Source of the DNA: Candidatus Symbiothrix sp.
GTDB lineage: Bacteria > Bacteroidota > Bacteroidia > Bacteroidales > Azobacteroidaceae
Direction: 5' to 3'
Length of the DNA stretch: 8,255 nt
NCBI GenBank assembly: GCA_031270525.1
Contig: JAISXN010000073.1
Coordinates: forward strand, 1-8,255
The stretch's first letter is position 1; every line of letters begins with the position of its first letter. Positions 1-6,759 of the stretch are shown piece after piece. Made by a program: the position numbers and the translations under genes. A model generated the notes under the pieces. It saw only the letters and a program-made list of their open reading frames with translations. It was not told where the DNA came from and searched no databases.

Positions 1-986
1 CTATCGACTTTGAAAATCCGGCCGGGGAAGTCTCCGACTAATTTTTGCGAAGTGTAGAGATGGCTGTGGGGATGCAGTTTTTGCACAGGATACATTTGCG
101 CAGGGCTTTTAAAAAGTCCGGCTTTCAGAAGAGTGACATTGGGTTCGTAGAGATATTCTGCTATGCCGGATGCGTATTCAATCGAGCAGGCTTTCTCTTC
201 CGAGTAACGAAATGATATTTTTTCGTCCTTATTTTTTGTATCCGGATTTACGCAATGTATCTGAGGCTCTTGCGTTTGTTGTCGTTTGAGCAGAAAAAGT
301 AATTCTTTACATTCGTTGTTCACGCCGACAACATGAACTTCCGCCACAGATTTCAATTTGTTCAGCGATTGCGCGATATCAAGCATGGGAGACAATTTAA
401 TCAGGACAGTTGGGGCTTTTCCCAGGAGTAAATCTTGAATTTTCAAGAGATTAGGTTCTGCATTCTCAATGGCTACGGTCTTTTTGCCGGAAGCCGAACG
501 GCGGGCAGGGTCGATGAAAATAACATCAATCGGCGGCATTTTTTTCAGATATTCTACACTGTCGGCGTTTTCAACTGTTGCCGTATTTAAGCCCAGAACT
601 TTCCAATTATGTTGCGCAATTTCGCATAAATCTTTTTGCTGTTCGACGTAAAAAGATTTTTTGAAATTCGGGGCGATAAAAGCGAAATCGACGCCAAAGC
701 CCCCTGTCAAATCGGCAAAAGTATTTCCCGAAAGCAGGGTGGCTTTATAGCGGGCGGTATCTTCCGACGAACATTGTTCGAGAGCGAGGCGGGACGGGAA
801 AATTAAATCGTCATGCTGTTCCCATGAGGGAATTTTGGTTGCAGCCAACCGGCGGTTTTCTATCTGTGTCAAAGCAAAATGAATATCGACGTCCGGATTG
901 GCAAGCGAATGGAATTGAAAGGCCAGTTTCCGCACATCATCGTTACGGTGCGCTTTGATAAATCGGCTGGTAGCATTATCCGGCAT
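1..986 (-). CDS. PG_1098-type SAM-dependent methyltransferase, 3'-truncated by window edge
   Basis: Partial gene: 328 codons are visible with no stop before the window edge. Family members as I remember them are about 390 residues, so roughly 60 C-terminal residues are missing. The protein has a class I Rossmann methyltransferase core: motif I DLTGGFGVD at residues 92-100 (SAM-binding glycine loop), an acidic residue E115 after strand 2 (expected to hold the SAM ribose), and IDPARR at 158-163 in the position of the catalytic motif IV. The N-terminal part carries the family signature LEQCSSEDTARYK (69-81). The region from about residue 275 matches the ferredoxin-like/THUMP-like tail of Porphyromonas PG_1098-type proteins, which suggests an RNA substrate, but the real substrate is unknown. 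The ATG at 986-984 was chosen because it sets the frame of the whole domain. It overlaps the end of murI by 11 nt, which suggests translational coupling. An ATG at 976, overlapping the murI stop as TAATG, is in another frame and does not encode this protein. Confidence 0.88.
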   Translation of the reverse strand, partial: MPDNATSRFIKAHRNDDVRKLAFQFHSLANPDVDIHFALTQIENRRLAATKIPSWEQHDDLIFPSRLALEQCSSEDTARYKATLLSGNTFADLTGGFGVDFAFIAPNFKKSFYVEQQKDLCEIAQHNWKVLGLNTATVENADSVEYLKKMPPIDVIFIDPARRSASGKKTVAIENAEPNLLKIQDLLLGKAPTVLIKLSPMLDIAQSLNKLKSVAEVHVVGVNNECKELLFLLKRQQTQEPQIHCVNPDTKNKDEKISFRYSEEKACSIEYASGIAEYLYEPNVTLLKAGLFKSPAQMYPVQKLHPHSHLYTSQKLVGDFPGRIFKVD

Positions 987-1806
987 TTTCCAGGTTGACT
1001 CTTTCGGCTTCAATTTTTCCTTTCAGGAACATCGAAGCCATGGAAGCGAATTTTTCTTCCGATTCGGTAGTGTAAAAACGACAGATACCGTTTTCCGAAC
1101 ATTCCGACGCTATTTCGGGATGCCGGTGGAGATAGTCTTCAAGGCTTTCGGCTACTAATTGTCCTTGAGACACTAAACGGATTTCTCCGGGCAAGTATTT
1201 GCGGATTTTATTTTCCAGCAACGGATAATGGGTGCAAGCCAATACGAGCGTATCAATCAACAGGTCTTTTCTGAGGACGTTTTCTATATGTTGTTTGACG
1301 AAATAATCGGCGCCGGGCTTGTCGTATTCGTTGTTTTCGACCAAAGGCACCCACATCGGACAGGCTTCACATTCAACAACCATACCGGGGAAAAGTTTTT
1401 CTATTTCAAGCGGATAAGATTGAGAAGTAATGGTTCCCTGTGTTCCGAGAATGCCGATATGAAAAGAACCGGTAATTTTATTGAGCCTTTCGACAGTGGG
1501 ACGAATCACTCCTAAAACCCTTCGTTCGGGGTCTATTGCCGGCAGGTCTTTTTGTTGAATAGTCCGGAGCGCTTTTGCCGAAGCAGTATTGCATGCGAGG
1601 ATAACCAATCGGCAACCTCTCCGGAAGAGCCATTGAACAGCTTGGAGCGTAAATTCGTAAACGACTTCGAACGAGCGGTTTCCGTAGGGTGAACGAGCGT
1701 TATCGCCTAAATACAAGTAATCGTATTGGGGTAATCGCTTGCGGATTTGTTCCAGAATAGTGAGTCCGCCGTAGCCTGAATCGAAAATGCCTATGGGTGT
1801 CATCAT
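976..1806 (-). CDS. murI: glutamate racemase
   Basis: Cofactor-independent racemase that converts L-glutamate to D-glutamate in the cytoplasm, supplying the second residue of the peptidoglycan stem peptide. At 276 residues it has the normal family length. All expected catalytic positions are present: D9-S10 in GIFDSGYGG, the first cysteine C72 in ACNTAS (71-76), and the second cysteine C191 with H193 in ACTHYPLL (190-197). These two cysteines act as the two acid/base residues in this family. The substrate-binding loop GDNARSPYG (34-42) is also intact. The start is one of two adjacent ATGs (1806 or 1803). The first forms an ATGA overlap with the stop of the upstream transglycosylase gene, so its translation is probably coupled to that gene. 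The stop lies inside the start region of the downstream methyltransferase. Nothing suggests truncation or loss of activity. Confidence 0.97.
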   Translation of the reverse strand: MMTPIGIFDSGYGGLTILEQIRKRLPQYDYLYLGDNARSPYGNRSFEVVYEFTLQAVQWLFRRGCRLVILACNTASAKALRTIQQKDLPAIDPERRVLGVIRPTVERLNKITGSFHIGILGTQGTITSQSYPLEIEKLFPGMVVECEACPMWVPLVENNEYDKPGADYFVKQHIENVLRKDLLIDTLVLACTHYPLLENKIRKYLPGEIRLVSQGQLVAESLEDYLHRHPEIASECSENGICRFYTTESEEKFASMASMFLKGKIEAERVNLENAG

Positions 1807-3236
1807 ATTGTACTCGCCGAATCTACCTTATTTTTATAATAATTCCATCGCTCCAACACGCTTGATACATAATTAACCGTCTCTTTCCCACGTAAATATC
1901 CTACTCTACAAACCGAATCGTTGTAATATTCCGGTTGACTTTTTAAGAGGAGATAGGGTTCTACATCTTCCCAATAGCTTGGGTTTTTGCCGTATTTTTC
2001 GGCAAGCGCTTGTGCATCCATAACATGCGCCTGGCCGGCATTGTAAGAGCCGAGAACATATTTTATACGTTCCTCTTTGTTTTCGATGCGTGAAAAATAT
2101 TTATCCAATTTCACAAGCAGTTTACAAGCGGCTTTGATATTGTGTTCAGGGTCAAACAGTTCGTCGCCCGATACTCCAAGCGCTGTTGCCGTGCGGGGCA
2201 TCAGACCCATTAAGCCCGAAGCTCCTTCCCACGAAGAACGGTTGGTGAGAAAGTTGGATTCCTGAAATGAAATCGAAGCGAGCAATCGCCAATCATAACC
2301 ATATTGTCCGGCATGTTTCTTGAAAAGTTCATCGAACGGGGAAATCCGGCCTTTTTTCAGCATCGGTTTCATTCTGTCGGATACTTTGCTCATTTCAAAA
2401 TACCTTTTGTTTATCTGCTCCAAATTCGGATTATTCTTGTTTTCAAACCACCGGTTGATTTCTTCCGCTAATCCGGGCATTGTTTTTCTTACCGCCCAGG
2501 AAGAGCGTTGCGGATGACCTACGACCAAAGATATATTGATGTTTCTGAAATAAGTCTTATTCAGTTTCGCTAAGTCAATATCACTCACCGTGTAAGGTAT
2601 TTTCCCCCTGGCAACCATTTCGATTAAATCTTCCGTTGAAATTGTATCTTTGTCGATTGTCCGGATTTGGATTCCTCCGCCCAGTTCATCGTTCAGGTTC
2701 ATCATGCGCCGGTAATATTTACTGTCATGGATAAGCCACACTTCTTTTCCTATCAAATCGGTAACGTCTTTTAAAACCGTATCTTTCCGGTTCGCCCTTT
2801 GAATCAAGACCTGCTCATTGATAACTTCCCGCCCGCAATAAATCAAATGTTCTTTTCCTTTTTTGGTTATGGGAATGTTGTAGGCAATCAGGTCGCCTTC
2901 TCCGTTTTCGAGCATTTCGGTCAGTTTGGTTTCATTATCTGCTAACTTAATGTTTATCCGAAGCTTATTGCTTTCTGCAAAATCATTCAACAACTCGTAT
3001 TCATATCCTTTGATTTCACCTTTATAAATGAAATAGGACATGGAACCGGGCAAAGTCAACACATTAAGTTCTTTACTGTCAATAATCTGTTGAAAATCAT
3101 TTAATTCGCCGGACGGCTGATGATGGCATTTTTTGCTATAAAAATAACCACCGGCGACGATAAGTAAAGAGAGTAGGATGAGAAAAGGAACAAAGAAAGG
3201 CGTCTTTATTCCAAATAATTGTAAACGTTTCTTCAT
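1803..3236 (-). CDS. mltF: MltF-like membrane-anchored lytic murein transglycosylase
   Basis: From the ATG at 3236 the product has 477 residues. A short Lys/Arg-rich N-terminus is followed by a hydrophobic segment (about residues 13-33), i.e. an uncleaved anchor or signal peptide with the rest in the periplasm. Residues of about 55-270 resemble a family 3 solute-binding protein domain, which in MltF proteins acts as a regulatory module sensing muropeptides. Residues of about 300-420 form the SLT (lysozyme-like) domain, with catalytic Glu326 in SFQESNF, the SGLMGLMPRTA motif (340-350) and the YNAG motif (398-401). The enzyme is expected to cut the MurNAc-GlcNAc bond and leave 1,6-anhydro-MurNAc ends. 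An in-frame ATG at 3254 and a TTG at 3260 would overlap the upstream TPR gene. I prefer 3236 because it gives a standard basic N-terminus and a 7-nt gap after the TPR stop, but 3254 remains possible. No lipobox is seen: the first periplasmic Cys (residue 37) follows YSKK. The stop overlaps the murI start. Confidence 0.93.
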   Translation of the reverse strand: MKKRLQLFGIKTPFFVPFLILLSLLIVAGGYFYSKKCHHQPSGELNDFQQIIDSKELNVLTLPGSMSYFIYKGEIKGYEYELLNDFAESNKLRINIKLADNETKLTEMLENGEGDLIAYNIPITKKGKEHLIYCGREVINEQVLIQRANRKDTVLKDVTDLIGKEVWLIHDSKYYRRMMNLNDELGGGIQIRTIDKDTISTEDLIEMVARGKIPYTVSDIDLAKLNKTYFRNINISLVVGHPQRSSWAVRKTMPGLAEEINRWFENKNNPNLEQINKRYFEMSKVSDRMKPMLKKGRISPFDELFKKHAGQYGYDWRLLASISFQESNFLTNRSSWEGASGLMGLMPRTATALGVSGDELFDPEHNIKAACKLLVKLDKYFSRIENKEERIKYVLGSYNAGQAHVMDAQALAEKYGKNPSYWEDVEPYLLLKSQPEYYNDSVCRVGYLRGKETVNYVSSVLERWNYYKNKVDSASTI

Positions 3237-3243
3237 TAAGTTT

Positions 3244-5451
3244 TTACATTCCATAAACAAGACTGTCCAAAATAATGGGGATATCGTCCGTTTTCACGCC
3301 GGCATTCAACAAATCGGGAATATCGGCGACAAAAGATTCCGTAAATTTTTCGAACGAATTTCCGTTACTGTTCAGCGCTGATTTGTATAATTCCAGCGCC
3401 TCCTTGCTGTTTCCCATCGCCAGACGAGTGTGGCCGGCATTGAGATAGTCGATGGCATTCGGATTACTCGCGATTATTTTTTGGAAATAATCCAGGGCTT
3501 GTTCGTATTTGCCGCTCAGGAAAGAACACCAAGCGATTGGACGCCAAGCTTTTTCTTTATTATTTGTTAAGTATTCCACTTTGAAATAATGTTTCAAAGC
3601 TTCCGTATAATTCTTTAATTCCAGGTAACAGTGACCAATGCTCAGTTGTATGGACAAATTGTCGGGATTCAGTTGTTCGGCTTTCCGGTAATAAGACAGG
3701 GCTTCCCCGGGTTGTTTCAATGCGCGGTAGCAGTAAGCCAATTTTTTGATTGTCCACGAATTATTCGAATTTAACAATTCTGCTCTCAGGTAGCTATCCA
3801 AAGCTTCTTCCAATTTTCCCATCATTTGCAGACAATAGCCTTTTTTCTGCAAAAGGGTTTCGTTATTTATGTCTTTCCGTAACAGGACATTAAATACATC
3901 GGCTGCTTCTTCGAAATAATTCCGGTGGAAATAATATTCCCCGATAATTGTCAGGCTTTCCGAATCGGAAATAAAATTGGCGATGGAAGGAACTTGATAA
4001 AATTCGGGTTTCATTGTGAAAATATCTTCGACGTTCTGGCGTCGCGGAAACAATTTATAGAAGCGGTACAAATCCTGAATATACTGTCTTGCAACCGGAT
4101 GGATTTTTCCTGATTCCGAACCAGGCAGTTCTTCTTTCATCATTTCCCTGACAGCCGAAGTTTCCGCAGAAAACTGTCCCATTATCATTTTACGATAAGT
4201 TTCGGGCATTTGAGCGATGCTGAAATAGAAGGAATATTTGTCGGAATTACACAACAACGACGAGTCAAACAGAAGTTTGGCAAATCCCTTCAATTCATCA
4301 TTTAACTCACTCCGTAGCGGCGTAACAAACAAGGAAAACCAATGATGTATTTCGTTGAAAAAAGGAAAATTTTTCAGGTGCAGAAAGGAAGAATGCATCA
4401 CGTCTGCGCCTTCCAATTGTAATTCGGAAAATTCCTGCAAGCGGTCGCCCAGGCCCGATTCTTCAATTAAATTCTGCCATTCGGGGTTTTTTTCGTCAAT
4501 GCCGGTTTCGCCGAATAAATCGTCCATCCGTATTTTTTTATTGAGTAAGGGATTGATTTTCATCATGCCGGGAATGATTTCTTCCTTCATGATGCGGGTA
4601 ATTTTTTCGGTTTCCCGACTCAGGATAAATTGTAAGATGATATGGCGTACGTCATTGATAAATCGTTTATTATCGGATAAATATTGTAAGCGGTTACTGA
4701 TATTCGGATAGAGATACAGGCGTTTGTCGTAACGGCGGAGAAACAGTAAAACACCTGTCAAAGCCCGTTGACGAATTTCTTCGTTCGGGTTTTCGCAAGC
4801 GTCAAGCAGTAGATTGATTTTCCGTTCGTCGAACAATTCTTCCAGACTCAGTATCAATGCGGAAACAATCAGGCTGCTTAAGGTATTTGTATTCAATTCA
4901 TTACGTAAAACTTCCGACCAAATCTTTTCTTCGCCGGCAGTCCATAAACTGCTTGCCCAAATGATGCGAAAGACTTTGCCTTCGATTTCTTCCCGTTCTT
5001 TTTCAATAGATTGCAGGTTTTGGTTTTTTTCATCACCTTCATCCAGCAAATCATTTAAAGTGGTTTTGCCGGTTAAATCATTGATTAACTCGACAAGTTG
5101 GTCCGGAGATTCGGGGGGAGAGTAGAGTAGGGTTCTACGTATTTCGTAAGCATAAGACCATGAATGAGTTGCTTTGATTTCTAAAACTGCCTGGTCGGCA
5201 ATCTGATAAACCGAACGAAACAAGTCGTGATATATTTTTTCCTGTTGGGGGTCTTTCACGCCGTCAGTCAGGTAATGGAGCATCATTTTGTAATTGTCTT
5301 CCAATTCGTTAAGTCTTTCTTTTAATTGCCAATTGGAAAGGTTTGCTAAAAGAAAAGTCAATATTTCGAAAGATAGTTTAAGTCTTTTTTGTTCCAAAGA
5401 CTCCGAGATTTTAGAAAAACAGGACTTCATTTCTTGGAAATTTGACCACAT
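3244..5451 (-). CDS. uncharacterised alpha-solenoid protein with C-terminal TPR repeats
   Basis: Large protein of 735 residues, first gene of the leftward operon; I do not recognise a named function. There is no signal peptide or membrane segment, so it is probably cytoplasmic. About 500 N-terminal residues look mostly helical and charged, with one HEAT-like stretch near residues 211-245 (LLLDACENPNEEIRQRAL). Residues of about 498-697 are six consecutive TPR units of 33-34 residues with the expected small/aromatic pattern, e.g. KLEEALDSYLRAELLN, QPGEALSYYRKAEQLNPDN, KYEQALDYFQKIIASNPN and NSKEALELYKSALNSN. TPR arrays bind protein partners, so a scaffold or adaptor role is an inference. The open frame extends to a TTG at 5472, but that codon lies in the predicted promoter -7 element, so the ATG at 5451 (leader of about 14 nt) or the one at 5430 (about 35 nt, product starting MKSCFSK) is more credible. 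The gene ends 7 nt before the preferred mltF start. Confidence 0.85.
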   Translation of the reverse strand: MWSNFQEMKSCFSKISESLEQKRLKLSFEILTFLLANLSNWQLKERLNELEDNYKMMLHYLTDGVKDPQQEKIYHDLFRSVYQIADQAVLEIKATHSWSYAYEIRRTLLYSPPESPDQLVELINDLTGKTTLNDLLDEGDEKNQNLQSIEKEREEIEGKVFRIIWASSLWTAGEEKIWSEVLRNELNTNTLSSLIVSALILSLEELFDERKINLLLDACENPNEEIRQRALTGVLLFLRRYDKRLYLYPNISNRLQYLSDNKRFINDVRHIILQFILSRETEKITRIMKEEIIPGMMKINPLLNKKIRMDDLFGETGIDEKNPEWQNLIEESGLGDRLQEFSELQLEGADVMHSSFLHLKNFPFFNEIHHWFSLFVTPLRSELNDELKGFAKLLFDSSLLCNSDKYSFYFSIAQMPETYRKMIMGQFSAETSAVREMMKEELPGSESGKIHPVARQYIQDLYRFYKLFPRRQNVEDIFTMKPEFYQVPSIANFISDSESLTIIGEYYFHRNYFEEAADVFNVLLRKDINNETLLQKKGYCLQMMGKLEEALDSYLRAELLNSNNSWTIKKLAYCYRALKQPGEALSYYRKAEQLNPDNLSIQLSIGHCYLELKNYTEALKHYFKVEYLTNNKEKAWRPIAWCSFLSGKYEQALDYFQKIIASNPNAIDYLNAGHTRLAMGNSKEALELYKSALNSNGNSFEKFTESFVADIPDLLNAGVKTDDIPIILDSLVYGM

Positions 5452-5469
5452 AATCTTACAATTTGGGAA

Positions 5470-5477
5470 CAAAGGTA
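5470..5477 (-). promoter_or_regulatory. predicted Bacteroidota -7 element for the leftward operon
   Basis: On the minus strand this reads TACCTTTG, an exact match to the Bacteroidota housekeeping sigma-factor -7 consensus TAnnTTTG. The spacer behind it is an A/T tract (5477-5489, five A then eight T on the plus strand). I see no convincing TTTG -33 box 19-21 nt upstream. Transcription would start near 5465, leaving a leader of about 14 nt to the ATG at 5451 or about 35 nt to the ATG at 5430. It excludes the TTG at 5472 as a start codon for transcripts made from this site. Confidence 0.55.
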
Positions 5478-5499
5478 AAAATTTTTTTTAGGAAAATTA

Positions 5500-5529
5500 T
5501 TGTTCTATCGAAACATTTTGTTATTTTTG
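5500..5529 (+). promoter_or_regulatory. predicted Bacteroidota promoter for the lipoprotein gene
   Basis: TTG at 5500-5502 (-33 box) is followed after 19 nt by TATTTTTG at 5522-5529, an exact TAnnTTTG -7 element. Both sequence and spacing fit the Bacteroidota promoter consensus TTTG/TTG-N19-21-TAnnTTTG. The predicted start near 5534 gives a leader of about 28 nt before the ATG at 5562. That leader is A/T-rich and has no Shine-Dalgarno sequence, as is usual in this phylum. Confidence 0.6.
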
Positions 5530-5561
5530 CCGTTTAAAATAGAAAAAACCTAAATTTTACG

Positions 5562-6704
5562 ATGGCAAAGGTGAAAAGATATTTATTAAACCTGACATTC
5601 GGTCTATTATGTACATTGGTTTTTGCATCATGCAAAGATATAGATTCTTATACTGTTCAGGGAAATATAAAGGGCATTGAAAATCCTGATATATATATAG
5701 TTATACATACGGATTCTACCGTTCGAATAGATACGATTCAATCAAAAGCGGGTAAATTCAAGTTTAAAAGCAAATCTGAAACCCTCGAATCGGTGGTTAT
5801 TTACATGGAAAAAGGAAATGTTTGGGTAACTGTTTGGGCTAAAAACGGCGAAGATATTATCCTTACCGGCGATGCGAATTATCCCGAATTAATTCTGGCT
5901 AAAGGTGGAGAAACCAATGATTTATTGTCTGATTTCAAGACCGGGAACAAGGCATTAATCAAAGAAAAAGGCGATTTGAGGGATAAAATTCTAAACAATT
6001 CCAAAGAGAACGGCGATGTAGGCGCTGAAATGGCAAGCGCTCAATTTTCGTCCCAAATAAAGAATATTGACCAATCGTTGAAAAAAGAGGTAACGGATTT
6101 CGTGAAATTGCATCCGTCTTCTGTTGCCGCTCTGGTATTGATTCAGGATTTTTTGTTGGATATTGAAAATGCTTCCGACATTCAACCTGTACTTTCTTTG
6201 ATTACCGGGGAAGCGAAGGAAAATGAATTATACGCCAAATTGCAGACCTGGAGTGTGAAAGACCAACAAACCGAAGTCGGAAAACCGGCGCCTGATTTCG
6301 AAGTTTTAAGTACTAAAAACGATACCATCCGGTTGAAAACTTTCAAAGATAAATATCTTTTGCTGATGTTTGCGGCTTCCTGGTCTCCATTCTGCGAGTC
6401 GGATTATCCCCAATGGCTGGCTATCCGTAAAAATTTCTCCGAAAAAGAATTGGGTATGCTGACAATTTCATTGGATGAGAACAAGCCCGATTGGGAAAAG
6501 TTAGTCAAAGAAAAAGGTTTTACCTGGACGCAAGTGATTGATAATGCAGGTTGGTCTTCCGCAATGGTTTCATTGTATAACGTTTCGGAAATCCCCTGTA
6601 ATTATCTGATTGATAAAGATAAAAGGATTTTCGGTTCAAAAATCCCAACCGACAGTATTCAGTCAATATTAACAAGCAAGCTAAAACTAAGAGCCAAAAA
6701 TTGA
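5562..6704 (+). CDS. lipoprotein with DUF4369-like N-domain and degenerate thioredoxin-like (TlpA/AhpC-TSA) domain
   Basis: A 380-residue exported protein. Basic start MAKVKR, hydrophobic core (residues 7-22) and a lipobox-like VFASC with lipidated Cys24 indicate a lipoprotein. The following KDID resembles the acidic export signals of surface-exposed Bacteroidota lipoproteins. Residues of about 30-125 form a beta-rich region like the DUF4369 domain often found before TlpA-like domains. Residues of about 126-232 look helical. Residues of about 238-376 are a thioredoxin fold starting with VGKPAPDFEVLS, with strand LLLMFAASW (266-274), the cis-proline loop SEIPCNYLID (P345) and a typical C-terminal strand/helix. 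The active-site motif that should read WCxxC is WSPFC (274-278): the nucleophilic first Cys is Ser275 and only Cys278 remains, so ordinary disulfide exchange is unlikely. Cys346 follows the cis-proline. The role is unknown; a binding protein or a non-standard thiol protein are both possible. It is divergent from the TPR operon and lies 55 nt before comM. Confidence 0.88.
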   Translation: MAKVKRYLLNLTFGLLCTLVFASCKDIDSYTVQGNIKGIENPDIYIVIHTDSTVRIDTIQSKAGKFKFKSKSETLESVVIYMEKGNVWVTVWAKNGEDIILTGDANYPELILAKGGETNDLLSDFKTGNKALIKEKGDLRDKILNNSKENGDVGAEMASAQFSSQIKNIDQSLKKEVTDFVKLHPSSVAALVLIQDFLLDIENASDIQPVLSLITGEAKENELYAKLQTWSVKDQQTEVGKPAPDFEVLSTKNDTIRLKTFKDKYLLLMFAASWSPFCESDYPQWLAIRKNFSEKELGMLTISLDENKPDWEKLVKEKGFTWTQVIDNAGWSSAMVSLYNVSEIPCNYLIDKDKRIFGSKIPTDSIQSILTSKLKLRAKN

Positions 6705-6732
6705 GAAAAACTGATGAGTTAAACAGTAGAAT

Positions 6733-6753
6733 TAAAAACTAAAAAACTAAAAC
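6733..6753 (+). repeat. three short A-rich repeats in the comM leader
   Basis: The 55-nt spacer between the lipoprotein stop and the comM start holds three imperfect copies of a T-A4-6-C unit in a row (6733-6739, 6740-6747, 6748-6753). The spacer has no hairpin terminator, no TAnnTTTG element and no Shine-Dalgarno sequence. An A-rich stretch just ahead of an ATG may help initiation in Bacteroidota. The absence of a terminator leaves read-through from the lipoprotein gene into comM possible. Confidence 0.4.
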
Positions 6754-6759
6754 TGCACT

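Noticed and set aside
716..723. TAnnTTTG-like match on the minus strand (TACTTTTG) inside the methyltransferase gene
   Set aside because: It lies within coding sequence with no gene start downstream in the window and no supporting -33 box; an 8-base degenerate motif is expected by chance.
955..1515. Plus-strand open frames opposite murI
   Set aside because: The minus strand encodes a complete glutamate racemase with all catalytic residues.
3115..3135. Cysteine after the MltF hydrophobic segment as a possible lipidation site
   Set aside because: The residues before it are Tyr-Ser-Lys-Lys, which do not fit a lipobox, and it lies beyond the end of the hydrophobic core.
4355..4711. 118-codon plus-strand open frame inside the TPR gene
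   Set aside because: Antisense to a 735-codon gene with a coherent helical protein; the composition (many Ser, Cys, Arg) is typical of a shadow frame.
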